64,000 nt of DNA from Hirundichthys speculiger (GCA_018398805.1 JAGFBZ010000182.1:1-64000), one strand, 5' to 3'. Shown: positions 24,746 to 36,430, counted from the first letter of the stretch. Numbers and translations: made by a program. Notes: a model not told the origin generated them from the sequence alone.

Positions 24746-24927
24746 AAGTAGGGTAAGCTATTGTTATTACCATGTGCTAGAATTTAACACTAAAGTTAAA
24801 ATACATACACATGCTTTGCCATAGGCATCTGTTTGTTATCATCTGGAAGCACTGGGAAACAACAGATAATAAATACAGATACAACTTCAAGCTTATCTGT
24901 GTGTTGAATTTCACCATAACACGAATG

Positions 24928-25045
24928 TTCTGCACAGGTTCAACTCCTGGCCTGTGACTCTTCGCTGCATGTCTTCTCCACTTTCTCTCTGTCAACTTTT
25001 ACTGTAAATAAAGGCCACTACTGCCATAAAATCTTTAAAAAAAAT
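24928..25045 (+). mobile_element. SINE-like fragment, unit B
   Basis: GGTTCAACTCCTGG resembles a tRNA-type B box. It is followed by 'cttcgctgcatgtcttctcc' and the tail 'gtaaataaaggccactactgcc', ending A-rich. Orthologous pieces are in A and C. Confidence 0.5.
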
Positions 25046-26605
25046 AAAATTAAATCACGTCACCACAATGTCAAAGATAAAATATGCCAAATTTATGTGC
25101 ACTCGGTTTTGTTCTCTCATTGCAGCATTGTCCCCTCAGTTATGTGCACGTGGTATCAAACATGGCCTTTACTTTGTACCTGCTGTATTTTTCTGATCCT
25201 TTGCCATTTAGGTTTTCAGCTTGTACATGAAGATAAAAGTAGCGACAGTAGCCAGCACCAACATCACCGCCCTGACCACTGATCCAGTGATCACACCCGC
25301 CTTGTTCAGAGATGCATCTGAAATCAAAGAATCCAAAACATGAATTACAGTGATTAAATGATACCTCAGGTGATTTGTTTGTGTACATTTAAAAAGAACT
25401 TTAAAAAAAAAAAAAAAAATGTTGCTTTTTCATCTTTTAATGTTTACATGGTGTCTTACCTGGAACCTCCTGTGTGTCTTTAGCATCTATCTTCACATCG
25501 TCATCCTGAACAAACTGGCAGCTGAATCTGCTGCTGTCGCTCTGATGCGTCACAGTCAGATAAGAAACACAGTTAATCTGTATTTTTAACTCAAACCCAA
25601 CACCTTCACCGAGCAGCTCAGTTCCTGTCTCATCCACCCAGCGGATGCTTTTGTCTTTACAATTACCCAAACTACGGTGTCTCAACAGAGAACACTGTAA
25701 TGTGATGCTTTCATCCCTTCTTGGATCAGCATCTGGAGGAGATGGAGAGACTGAAGAAAAAGAAGTAATCACTTATTTCAGCTTGAAAAAAGTGAAAGAC
25801 TGAGAAACCTTGTCTTTTTATTGCAGAAAGAGTTGGCAAATTTTCATTTACATAAATTATGGGGTTGAGAGATCCAAATGTGAAGAATCCTGATGTTTTA
25901 GTTGATAATAATAAATGTTTTTTCTCATTATCTGTGTACTGAGAAGCACCGTCATGTTCAGGGTCAAAAACAGGTGAGATATTCATGTCACTGACAAATT
26001 CCCACAGGTTTTAGTAGCATTTCAGAGTGTTAATGAGGAAGTGTCACAACAGTGTCACAACATTGAAATTAAACTACTCACTCATCAGAATATTCAGAAA
26101 CACGGACCATTTGTTGCTAGGATCTCCTTTCAGTCTCCAGCTGTGACGACCAACATCCTCAGCAGTGATGTTGTTGATGACCAGAGAGCAGTTACTGCTC
26201 AGACTCATCCTGTCAGCTCGAGCTGACGTCTTCACAATCGTTCCACTTCTAACCAGATATTAATCTTTAGCATTTCCATCTTTGTTGTAAATCCAGTGAA
26301 CACTGGAGCATTGATGAGATGGTGAGTCGGTGTAGGCAAAGTAACATCTTCTCCTGGTCTGTGATAGAGGATGGTTATTCTGTCGCTGATGCTTCCTGTA
26401 AACAAAAGAACACGCTGGTTTGTATGTATTTAGTCAGGTCACCTTCTCTGATGTGTGTCGTATATTTCCTGGTATCAACGTTTCCGTGAACCATTGTGGC
26501 CAAACTTTGGTTTCCTGTTACAAAAAAAACTTAAACCTTCATCTAAAATTTACTTTTCTGTCCAAGTAGGAGTGAATTTAAGAATCTCTTTGTATTTAAC
26601 TGACC

Positions 26606-26770
26606 TTTTTTTTTTTTGTTTGTTTGGTTTTTTTTTTTGTTTTTTTGTTTTGTTTTTTGTTGTAGTTGTTGTTGAGTGCTGATTGTTTTATTGTTTTTAT
26701 CTTCTGTAAAGCACTCTGTGTACTCTTACTGCGAAGGGTGCTCTATAGATAAATTTTACTTACTTACTTA
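26606..26770 (+). mobile_element. L2-type LINE 3' end in copy B intron 1
   Basis: A T-rich run is followed by 'ctgtaaagcactctgtgtac ... gaagggtgctctatagataaattttacttacttac', the standard 3' end of fish L2-like LINEs. It is present at the same place in C (34643-34807) and absent from A, whose intron runs straight through. Confidence 0.75.
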
Positions 26771-26992
26771 CCTTAATAAAGCATATTTAATATTACAAGC
26801 CATTGCTAATTTCAATTGTTCAAGGAAATGTTTTTGAAATTGGTGTTTCTGATATCGCTACAGCATTTTCAATGTAAATTATAGAGTGATAACATTTGAA
26901 AAACAGCTGATCTTTACCTTCAAACTGAAGCACAAGAACAATGAAGACCTCCAGTCGTGGTGTCATTGTGTCTCTGGTGAGTTATGGGCCGT

Positions 26993-27060
26993 TTCTCTGC
27001 TGCAGATCTGTATATGATGCTGTTATTTCCTCTTCCTGGGTGTCTCATTGGCTAAAACTG
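26993..27060 (-). promoter_or_regulatory. Conserved upstream module of copy B
   Basis: Nearly identical to the copy A module: AGCCAATGAG, GGAAGAGGAAATAACAGC, CATATACAGATCTGCAGCAG on the minus strand. Confidence 0.55.
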
Positions 27061-27174
27061 TCTTGACAGAAACACCCACATGCGCCACATGTGGTTGTTT
27101 TACCCTCTTAGCAGGATGATGACTTTGGTTTCTGAGAAAAAAGAAGTAATCTTTTTTTCTTTTTTCTTTGACAT

Positions 27175-27675
27175 CCGTTCTGTCAGAGGTAGAAAAAGAG
27201 GAACTGCTGTATGCACTTGTGCACGGCCTTGCAACTATGGAGGTGAACTTAAGGAGAGCGCACACCCAGCACATGCACCCCCCTGACTGTTGATGGTGCT
27301 GCTGTGGAGCAGGTGAGCAGCACCAGGTTCCTGGGTGTGCAGGTCACTGAGGAGCTCTCCTGGAGCAACAACGCTGCATCACTGACCAGTAGAGGCACAG
27401 CAGCGCTTCCACTTCCCCCGCAAGCTCAGAAGAGCCAGAGCCCCTCCCTCCATCATGTGCACGTGCCGTCGAGAGCATCCTGTGCAGCAGCATCCTTCTG
27501 TGGTTCAGATGCTGCACCCCCACCTGCAGGAAGATGCTTCACTGCTGTGTATTGAACATGTACAGACTACAGAGCACTGCAAGAGCAGCTGAGAAGGTCA
27601 TCGTTGTCCTTCTACCCTCCCTTCAGGAACTTTACAACACCCGCCTCACCCTAAAGGCCCTCTGCATTGCAGAGG
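27175..27675 (+). mobile_element. LINE ORF2 fragment upstream of copy B
   Basis: Same fragment as 18236-18745 (STRFLGVQVTEELSWSNNA). It runs to 'ccctctgcattgcag' and then joins directly to the sequence found at ~19554, marking the boundary between the B and C units. Confidence 0.6.
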
Positions 27676-27689
27676 CTGTCAACGGCTGT

Positions 27690-27835
27690 TACCTGGAGTT
27701 AGCACTCGGACCACGGGACCAGGCATGAAAAGGAGCTCTGGACGCCGGCAGCTTCTCTAGTACACCAGACTGGTGTACTGAAACCTGAATTTCCCCCTTG
27801 GGGGATTAATAAAGTATTTTTGAATTGAATTTGAG
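27690..27835 (+). repeat. Retroposon 3' tail, start of unit C
   Basis: Duplicate of 19562-19705, ending 'gggggattaataaagtattt'. Confidence 0.5.
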
Positions 27836-28270
27836 ACTGATGGAGACTGAGCTGGAGACCATGAAGCTGTGCAGAGAACAATGTTACACAAGCTGCTAAA
27901 ATGGATAACTGCACGTCCTCTCCAGTGATAATTATAAGAGTGTCCTGGGCCAGAGGGTTTGTCAGGTGGTTGAAATGCAGATGTTGAGCTTATCAACATC
28001 AAGCCTCGATGACAAACTGACTTTGTTCCACTTCTGAAAAAAGGGGAACAGAAGGAAATGGAGAGAAAAATGGAGATGGAAGGAGTGAATAAAACATTAG
28101 TCATATATGCAGAAGTCTTTTCTGAAACCACTGAGCGGGAATGTATTCAGTTCAACAAGGAGGTTTGTTCATTTCAGTAAGGTACAGAGACGTCACTGTT
28201 CAGAACGATGATCAGGAAGACTGGTTTAAAACACTGCCACAGTCATGTTTCTAGTTTGATAACATAGTTC

Positions 28271-28276
28271 TTTATT
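28271..28276 (-). terminator. Polyadenylation signal of unit C
   Basis: AATAAA on the minus strand in the same context as the A and B signals. Confidence 0.45.
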
Positions 28277-28505
28277 TGATATACATTATATACACACCTG
28301 ACAATTTTCCAACATTGTCTAAAGCAACTTTAACCTTTTACAACTGAATATACTGCAATGCATTGAACGTGTACAGAGTATATGTGTATAGATATGAGAT
28401 TAATGGATGAATCTAAGGGGTGACTCTGGCTTGACTGTCCGTGTTTTCTATGAACATTTAAAAAAACGTTTAAATCATACAGTTGAAGAACGTTGAACGT
28501 GAGTC

Positions 28506-28593
28506 TGTAGCTGGTTGTCCTGATCTGAGCTAGCCAGCGAGCTAGCGAAAGTAACGTCATCAGCCGTTGATGTTGATGTTTGAGTTGCTGCAA
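28506..28593 (-). pseudogene. Relic of a type I V-domain exon, unit C
   Basis: Same truncated V-exon relic as 20380-20465, 8128 bases away: V-exon start fused to V-exon end, with the domain core deleted. Confidence 0.55.
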
Positions 28594-29901
28594 CTGGGAA
28601 AATAAGAAAAAACATAAACTTAGATAAAAGAACAGTTGTTTTCTTCATCTCACTTTTTTTTAAGATGTTTTAATACGTGCTGAAGAAGCTCGATGTCACA
28701 CCAGTTCACATTTTGTGTCTTTGATACAAAAGAGGAACTGTTAGTTCATCAGCCAGAGAAACATTGAGTTCCTCTTTGCACCTCTTTTCATTTCTTTAAG
28801 AACTACGACGGAAGTTGTGTTTTTTTTCTTTTCATGAGAACAGAGCTTCAACAACAACAATTGAAACCCAAATTGTGAGAATAAAAATCCAGAAATTCAG
28901 ATCTGTAACTGAGAGCACAATCATCTTTTTCTCCGTTACCTTTTTTCTTTTCTCACTATCAGTTCTAAAGTGAAGCATCTTCTAATACCATGAGTGTTTT
29001 CAAACTTTCGCAATTGCACTTTTTCTTTTCATGGTTCCAGGTCAGGATCCTGTCAATCTACAGCAGGAAGGCGGGACATAGCTGAGATCTACTAGCTCAT
29101 TGGCTGCTGAATCACTGAGCACTTTACTTTACTTTGATGAAATTTTCCCATTGTGGGTCAAAGAAGGTTCGTTCTTCTTCCTCTGTGTAGATGTCAAAGC
29201 GCCAGACTTTTACTGTGTGCAGTGTTGCCAAATAACTGACTTTATCACTACATTTATCGAGCATTTAAAGCTCTCTTTTCCTGGTGTGATTTGGGACTTT
29301 TCGGAACTGTCAGCAGGAGCTGCCACGAGTCCTTCCTCATCCAAAGGCACTGACAGGGAACTTGGTCCCCATCAGACAACCCTTCTCTCAGCAGAAAGCC
29401 CCTCCCAACTGCAGAAGCCCCTCCCACTCACTTTAAGTCCTGCTTTAAATCTAATTTTCATTTGTAACAGTATTTCTATAGGCTGATACAGTTTGCTAAT
29501 AAAATAGCAAAACCACATTTACTGGAGTCTCTTACCTTTATCTCAGGGGAAGTATTTGAGTTAGAAACTCAGCAGGCAGTCTCACTGATCTCTGGATCAT
29601 CCTGAAGACAAACATAAAATGTAGATGTTGTGTTTTCAGAACTGTAATTCTGTGTGGCAGATCTATTTTAAACCAGAGCTTTATTTTGCTGTTAGAGTGA
29701 AAATCAACTGCCGTGTTGAGCTTCAATATTCTTAGAATTCTTCTTTATGCAAAAATAGAGGCAGTTAGCTAAGATGTTCATTACAATGTGCTGTTTATGA
29801 TTTTGTTAATAAAAAAAAGAAATATATGTTTAACCTTAAGATAGTGTCACTTGAAATGCAGCATTAATGTAGAAATCTTTGAGTAATGAATTAAGGACAA
29901 A

Positions 29902-30741
29902 GGGCCCAGATTTGCTAAAGCCGCTATTAAGGGATAGCAGGTAACGGGAGGAGTGTTCCTCCTCGAAGAACATAATCTTCCACCTTGCTAAACCTGCTAT
30001 CCCACCTGCGCTACCCGCTACATTATGCATAGGAGTGGTTAGGGCGTTCCACCTCTTAAACCAATCAGTGCATCAGCAGCCATTGCCTTTAAGAGCAGGT
30101 TGCGCTACCTGCTAACCGCTATGGAGCGTCTTTTCATACAGATCAGAGCAGCTCTGGTGTGCAGCTCGTCTGGGACTCTGCTGTAGAGTTTCCTCCTCTT
30201 CCTCCCTCCTCCTCCTCTGCACTGATATATACATATAAATATCTTTAAACAGACAATTCCTATCGGCTACCTGAAAGTCCCAGATAGTTGGTGTCCTCCC
30301 AGTAAACACGCTCTGGTCGTCTATGGTTTAACTGGCGATCAAGCCGTTTAAGACGATCTCTGCTATTTTCTCAGGGGTTCAACTGAGGCCAAATCACGCT
30401 TTTTAAACAAGAGTTAATATTAGAGGTAGAGCCGTTTGTGCTCTTCCACATGTGACCAGGTGGACGCACATTGATGCCATTTGGACGCGCTCTTGTACGC
30501 GCTGACATGCAGGTAGCGGGTGGTCAGACCCTAAACCCACAATCTCAAGATAATTAGTTTGCGGAAAAGGGCAAAAGACACGCAAATTACCACACCTACA
30601 AAGTGAGTAAGGGAGTTGGCGTAATGGGTAGCGGCTTTAGCGAGCGGAAGATTGCATTGGCGGTTTGCGGAGGTTCCTAAACCCGCAACATGCAGGTAGC
30701 GGTTAGTGTTAACGGGTAAGGGGAAGTGTACGATCGGGGCC
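29902..30741. mobile_element. Harbinger-like MITE, unit C
   Basis: Same element as 21779-22676, without the TTCC expansion. It ends 'gtgtacgatcggggcc' with AAA flanks. Confidence 0.55.
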
Positions 30742-31384
30742 AAACTCTACAAATAGTGCTTTATCAGTGAAGTGGACCCAGACCATGATACTGGCTGACT
30801 TCAATTAACATTAAGGTCACACTAACAGAAACCCAATCATGATCTACAGAATATATTATTGATCAGATTTTTTTTTTTTTTAGAGGTTGGGTTTTTTTTA
30901 AAGATAATAAAAATTTAAAAAAATTATAAAAAATAATATTGTGAAGATACTCACTTTGTGGTCCACTGGTACTTGAACATCTGGAAGAAAAAGGTAACAT
31001 TTCAGGAGTTAGTTGACAATATGACACATTTAAGGTCTTTATCCTGTAAAAAAAAATGATATTATTGATTACTCACTTCTGATCAGTGTATTCCAATATT
31101 ACACCACATTCACAACATTCAGGTACAACATTGACAGCTCCTCTCAAGGTTTTGTTTCAGTGACTGTTTCTGTTGTTGTGGTTTGATTTGATTCAGAACA
31201 TGAAAGACAACATCACAGCTCTTCCATACCCCCACCACATCCACCAGTGTTTCCTGTGCCGTCTTCCCACACAGTGATATTCAAAACAACTGAATCACTG
31301 TTTGAGAATTCTGTTTGTTGATTTTAGTTATAAATTTAATTGACTCTACTTTGAGAAATGATTTGTCAAACTGAATTGTCAAAC

Positions 31385-32200
31385 ATCTGCGCTTATGTGC
31401 CGAATGACAGTTCAGAGCACCCAGCCTTCTTGGAGTCTTTGGCGAGGATGCTGGAAAGTGCCCGTAATGGGGACTCCTTTATTCTGCTGGGGGACTTCAA
31501 TGCTCACATTGGCAATGACAGTGGTACCTGGAGGAGCGTGATTGGCAGGAACGGCCTCTCTGATCTGAACCGTGATCTGATTTGTTGTTGGACTTCTGTG
31601 CTCATCACAGTTTGACCAGAACAAACACCATGTTCAAGCATAAGAGTGTCCATAAATGCACATGGCATCAGGACACTCTCGGCTGCAGATCGATGATCGA
31701 CTTTATCGTCGCATCATCAGATTTGTAGCTGTATGTGCTGGTAAAGAGAGGAGTTGAGAGGTTAACTGATTACTACATTGTGTTGAGTTGGGTAAGATGG
31801 CGAAGGAGAATACTGGTCAGAGGCCAGTCCTGGGACCTGGGAGGTCAGTCCTGGGACCTGGGAGACCTAGGAGGCCCAAACAGGTAGTGAGGGTTTGCTG
31901 GGAACATCTGGCAGAGGAACCTGTCAGAGAGATCTTCAACTCACACCGTCAGAGCTACATCCGCATCCCAAGGGAGGTTGGGAACATTGAGTCAGAATTG
32001 GCCATGTTCTGCACCTCCATTGCCGAAGCGGCTGACCAGAGCTGTGGCTGTATGGTCGTTGGTGTCTGCCATGGTGGCAATCCTCAAAACTGGTGGTGGA
32101 CACCTTGGGTAAGACCGGCCATCAGGCTGAAGGAAATCAAGTTTGGCTAGCTTATGGGACTCTGGTAGCAGCAGGCAGCTATCGACAAACCAAATGAGTT
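31385..32200 (+). mobile_element. LINE endonuclease relic, unit C
   Basis: Encodes [39 protein letters not shown] and later WWTPWVRPAIRLKE in broken frames. It is the same insertion as in unit B, but its first ~450 bases are gone. Confidence 0.75.
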
Positions 32201-32487
32201 GTTAAGTAGGCTAAGCTATTGTTATTACCATGCGCTAGTATTTTACACTAAAGTTAAAAGACATACACATGCTTTGCCATAGGCATCTGTTTGTTATCAT
32301 CTGGAAGCACTGGGAAACAACGATAATAAATACAGATACAACTTCAGGCTTATATGTGTGTTGAATTTCACCATAACACTAATATTACATGATTATACTA
32401 TGTTCAGTAAATTAACATTTAACTGTTGGTCACGAGACAACCGTTTCAAATAATGTTTCATATAAATATCTCAATAATGTCACCGTG

Positions 32488-32615
32488 GGCTGCCGTATAC
32501 AGAGGCTACAGTTCTGCAGCGGTCACAGGTTCAACTCCTGACCACTTTCTCTCTGTCCACTTTTACTGTAAATAAAGGCCACTACTGCCATAAAATCTTT
32601 TAAAAAATAAAATCA
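32488..32615 (+). mobile_element. SINE-like fragment, unit C
   Basis: Contains 'tacagaggctacagttctgc', the B-box-like GGTTCAACTCCTG and the tail 'gtaaataaaggccactactg'. Ortholog of 24928-25045. Confidence 0.5.
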
Positions 32616-33491
32616 CATCACCACAATGTCAAAGATAAAATATGCCAAATTTATGTGCACTTGGTTTTGTTCTCTCATTGCAGCATTGTCCCCTCAGTTA
32701 TGTGCACGTGGTATCAAAAATGGCCTTTACGTTGTACCTGCTGTATTTTTCTGATCCTTTGCCATTTTGGTTTTCAGCTTGTACATGAAGATAAAAGTAG
32801 CGACAGTAGCCAGCACCAACATCACCCCCCTGACCGCTGATCCAGTGATCACACTCGCCTTGTTCAGAGATGCATCTGAAATCAAAGAATCCAAAACATG
32901 AATTACAGCGATTAAATGATACCTCAGGTGATTTATTTGTGTACATTTTTAAAAAACACTTAAAATAAAATGTTGTTTTTTCATCTTTTAATGTTTATAT
33001 GGTATCTTACCTGGAACCTCCCGTGTGTCTTTAGCATCTATCTTCACATCGTCATCCTGAACAAACTGGCAGCTGAATCTGCTGCTGTCGCTCTGATGCT
33101 TCACAGTCAGATAAGAAAACACAGTTAATCTGTATTTTTAACTCAAACCCAACACCTTCACCGAGCAGCTCAGTTCCTGTCTCATCCACCCAGCGGATGC
33201 TTTTGTCTTTACAGTTACCCAAACTACGGTGTCTCAACAGAGAACACTGTAATGTGATGCTTTCATCCCTTCTTGGATCAGCATCTGGGGGAGATGGAGA
33301 GACTGAAGAAAAAGAAGTAATCACTTATTTCAGCTTGAAAAAAGTGAAAGACTGAGAAACCTTGTCTTTTTATTGCAGAAAGAGTTGGCAAATTTTCATT
33401 TACATAAATTATGGGGTTGAGAGATCCAAATGTGAAGAATCCTGATGTTTTAGTTGATGATAATAAATGTTTTTTCTCATTATCTGTTTAC

Positions 33492-33979
33492 TAGGGGTGT
33501 AACGGTACACAAAACTCTCGGTTCGGTACGTACCTCGGTTTTGAGGTCACGGTTCGGTTCATTTTCGGTACAGTAAGTAAATGCAAAATATAAATGTGCT
33601 AGTTGTTTATAACACACTTTTGTGCTTTTTAACAATAGGAACATTAGCCTATACAAAGCTAGAATTCTACTCAAAAATATAAATACAATATTCTAAAATG
33701 TAGATATTTTGAAAAACAAAATAAAATAACATTGGCTCAGACTTTTGCTTAAAAAAATAATAATAAAAATAATAATCCATCTGATGTGCAAAATTGAACA
33801 AGTTGGCAACACTGGGTGTGCGCACAACTGCGCATGTGCGGCTGCAGCTCTCTGCTCCACAACGTGCGGTCCTCTACTTAATATGTCCATGTGGAAACTC
33901 GTTCGGTACGCCTCCGTTCCAAACCGACACCCCCGTACCGAACCGGTTCAATACAAATACATGTACCGTTACACCCCTA
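33492..33979 (+). mobile_element. hAT MITE with perfect termini and 8-bp duplication, copy C only
   Basis: Starts TAGGGGTGTAACGGTACA and ends TGTACCGTTACACCCCTA (18-bp perfect inverted repeat). It is flanked by CTGTTTAC at 33484-33491 and 33980-33987. Copy B has the uninterrupted site (tatctgtgtactgag, near 25930), so this is a clean post-duplication insertion. Confidence 0.9.
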
Positions 33980-34642
33980 CTGTTTACTGAGAGGCACCGT
34001 CATGTTCAGGGTCAAAAACAGGTGAGATATTCATGTCACTGACAAATTCCCACAGGTTTTAGTAGCATTTCAGAGTGTTAATGAGGAAGTGTCACAACAT
34101 TGAAATTAAACTACTCACTCATCAGAATATTCAGAAACACGAGCCATCTGCTGCTAGGATCTCCTTTCAGTCTCCAGCTGTAACGACCAACATCCTCAGC
34201 AGTGATGTTGTTGATGACCAGAGAGCAGTTACTGCTCAGACTCATCCTGTCAGCTCGAGGTGACGTCTTCACGATAGTTCCACTTCTAACCTGATATTCA
34301 TCTTTAGCATTTACATTTTTGTTGTAAAACCAGTGAACATCGGAACACTGATGAGATGGTGAATCATTGTAAGGCATAATAACATCTTGTCCTGGTCTGT
34401 GATAGAGGATGGTTATTCTGTCGCTGATGCTTCCTGTAAACAAAAGAACACGCTGGTTTGTATGTATTTAGTCAGGTCACCTTCTCTAATGTGTGTCGTA
34501 TATTTCCTGGTTTCAACATTTCCATGAACCATTGTGGCCAAACTTTGGTTTCCTGTTACAAAAATAACTAAAACCTTCATCTAACATTTACTTTTCTGTC
34601 CAAGTAGGAGTGAATTTAAGAATCTCTTTGTATTTAACTGAC

Positions 34643-34807
34643 CTTTTTTTTTTTTGGTTTGTTTGGGTTTTTTTTTTTTTTTTTTTTTGGTTATTTGTTG
34701 TAGTTGTTGTTGAGTGCTGATTGTTTTATTGTTTTTAATCTTCTGTAAAGCACTCTGTGTACTCTTACTGTGAAGGGTGCTCTATAGAAAAATTTTACTT
34801 ACTTACT
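34643..34807 (+). mobile_element. L2-type LINE 3' end in copy C intron 1
   Basis: Same insertion as 26606-26770, ending 'agaaaaattttacttactta'. Confidence 0.75.
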
Positions 34808-35019
34808 GACCTTAATAAAGCATATTTAATATTACAAGCCATTGCTAATTTCAGTAGTTCAAGGAAATGTTTTGAAATTGGTGTTTCTGATATCGCTACA
34901 GCATTTTCAAAGTAAATTATAGAGTGAAAACAGCTGATCTTTACCTTCAAACTGAAGCAAGAGAACAATGAAGACCTCCAGTCGTGGTGTCATTGTGTCT
35001 CTGGTGAGTTATGGGCTGT

Positions 35020-35090
35020 TTCTCTGCTGCAGATCTGTATATGATGCTGTTATTGCCTCTTCCTGGGTGTCTCATTGGCTAAAACTGTTA
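35020..35090 (-). promoter_or_regulatory. Conserved upstream module of copy C, ETS-like core altered
   Basis: Same module as A and B, but GGAAGAGGAAATAACA has become GGAAGAGGCAATAACA, which changes the second GGAA core. The sequence just upstream also lacks a stretch present in A and B. Confidence 0.5.
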
Positions 35091-35144
35091 GCAGGATGAT
35101 GTCTTTGGTTTCTGAGAAAAAAGAAGTAATTTTTTTTTTTTTCT

Positions 35145-35545
35145 TTGACATCCGTTCTGTCAGAGGTAGAAAAAGAGGAACTGCTGTATGCACTTGTGCA
35201 CGGCCTTGCAACTATGGAGGTGAACTTAAGGAGAGCGCGCACCCAGCACATGCACCCCCCTGACCGTCGATGGTGCTGCTGTGGAGCAGGTGAGCAGCAC
35301 CAGGTTCCTGGGTGTGCAGGTCCCTGAGGACCTCTCCTGGAGCAACAACGCTGCATCACTGACCAGTAGAGGCACATCAGCGCCTCTACTTCCCCCGCAA
35401 GCTCAGAAGAGCCAGAGCCCCTCCCTCCATCATGAGCACATGCCGTCGAGAGCATCCTGTCCAGCAGCATCCTTCTGTGGTTCAGACGCTGCACCCCCCC
35501 TACAGGAAGATGCTTCACTGCTGTGTATTGAACATGTACAGAGTA
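35145..35545 (+). mobile_element. LINE ORF2 fragment upstream of copy C
   Basis: Third copy of the fragment at 18236 and 27175. Here it breaks off within 'aacatgtacagagtatatg' and passes into unit D tail sequence. Confidence 0.6.
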
Positions 35546-35559
35546 TATGTGTATAGCTA

Positions 35560-36430
35560 GCGTTGAACGTGAGTCTGTAGCTGGTTGTCCTGATCTGAGC
35601 TAGCCAGCGAGCTAGCGAAAGTAACGTCATCAGCCATTGATGTTGATGTTTGAGTTGCTGCAACTGGGAAAATAAGAAAAAAAAACATAAACTTAGATAA
35701 AAGAACAGTTGTTTTCTTCATCCCACTTTTTTTTAGATGTTTTTATATGTGCTGAAGAAGCTCGATGTCACACCAGTTCACATTTTGTGTCTTTGATACA
35801 AAAGAGGAACTCTTAGTTCATCAGCCAGAGAAACATTGAGTTCCTCTTCACACCTCTTTTCATTTCTTTTAAGCACTAGGAGGGAAGTTGTGTATTTTTC
35901 TTTTCATGAGACCCGAGCTTCAACAGCAGCATCAGATGAAGACGTGGTTATGTGGCATCGATTCAGAACCAAATATGTAGCAAATCAAAACCCAAAATGT
36001 GAGAATAAGAATAAAGAAATCCAGATCTGTAACTGAGAGCACAATCATCTTTCTCTGTTATCTTTTTTCTTTTCTCACTATCAGTTCTAAAACCATCTCT
36101 GTTTTCAAACTTTCTTCAATTGCACCTTTTCATTTTGTGATTTCAGTTCAGGATCCTGTCAATCTACAGCAGGGAGGCGGGACATAGCTGAGACCTACTA
36201 TCTCATTGGCTGCTGAACACTTTACTTCACTTCAATGATATTTTCCCATTGTGGGACAGAAGAGGTTCTTTCTTCTTTCTCTGTGTAGATGTCAAAGTCA
36301 GTTAGTTGGCAACGTCTGGCGCTTTATCACTATATTTACTGTATTTAAAGCTTTCTAGTGACTTAAAAAAAATAAAATAAAACAAAGCAACCAATCTAGT
36401 GTCTTTTTCTGGTGTTATTGGGGAGTTTTG
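35560..36430 (-). pseudogene. Unit D: remnant of a further tandem unit, with V-exon relic at 35572-35663
   Basis: Follows the sequence found at 20360-21190 and 28490-29320: the type I V-exon relic, then 'cacaccagttcacattttgtgtctttgata', 'ggcgggacatagctgag' and 'attttcccattgtggg'. No Ig or transmembrane exon of a fourth type II gene is present, so only the distal end of the unit survived. It is more diverged from B and C than they are from each other. Confidence 0.6.

Larger units (their letters stand above)
21411..26966 (-). pseudogene. Copy B: type II receptor, several disabling lesions, activating-type membrane segment
   Basis: Exons (minus): signal 26918-26966, V-like 26082-26395, second Ig 25460-25750, transmembrane 25180-25317, 26-nt exon 22866-22891, tail 21411-21476. 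The V exon is 314 nt, four bases short near 26334 relative to copy A, and has TAA at 26260-26262 where A has GAA. The transmembrane exon has a stop at 25208-25210 just after YKLKT. The tail exon reads DDPEISETAC and stops at 21444-21446, without the VTYASV motif. The second Ig exon (291 nt, four cysteines, IRWVDETGTEL, RFSCQF) is intact. The membrane segment carries an arginine (GSVVRAVMLVLATVATFIF) where A and P2 have glycine. With four lesions, including two substitution-type stops, this copy is most likely a true pseudogene. A LINE, a SINE, a Harbinger-like element and an L2-type tail lie in its introns. Confidence 0.8.
29536..34993 (-). pseudogene. Copy C: type II receptor with transmembrane arginine and tyrosine-free tail; 1-bp insertion in the second Ig exon
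   Basis: Exons (minus): signal 34945-34993, V-like 34119-34433, second Ig 33011-33302, transmembrane 32738-32875, 26-nt exon 30955-30980, tail 29536-29601. The V exon is intact (315 nt; YHRPGQDVIMPYNDS, cysteines in HQC and SNC, DVGRYSW). The second Ig exon is 292 nt because an A run at 33116-33119 has one base more than copy B, which shifts the frame after INCV. The transmembrane exon is open and contains arginine (GSAVRGVMLVLATVATFIF), then lysines. The tail reads DVQVPVDHK then DDPEISETAC and stops at 29579-29581, with no tyrosine. This combination is what activating paired receptors have, so adaptor pairing is inferred. The only frame lesion upstream of that stop is a homopolymer indel, so it could be functional if that is an error. 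A younger hAT insertion lies in the intron between the two Ig exons. Confidence 0.75.

Noticed and set aside
28330..28593. Possible last coding exon of copy C (frame starting LQQLKHQHQ)
   Set aside because: Phase-compatible, but the sequence aligns with the start and end of a type I V exon in another frame, and it bears no tail motif.
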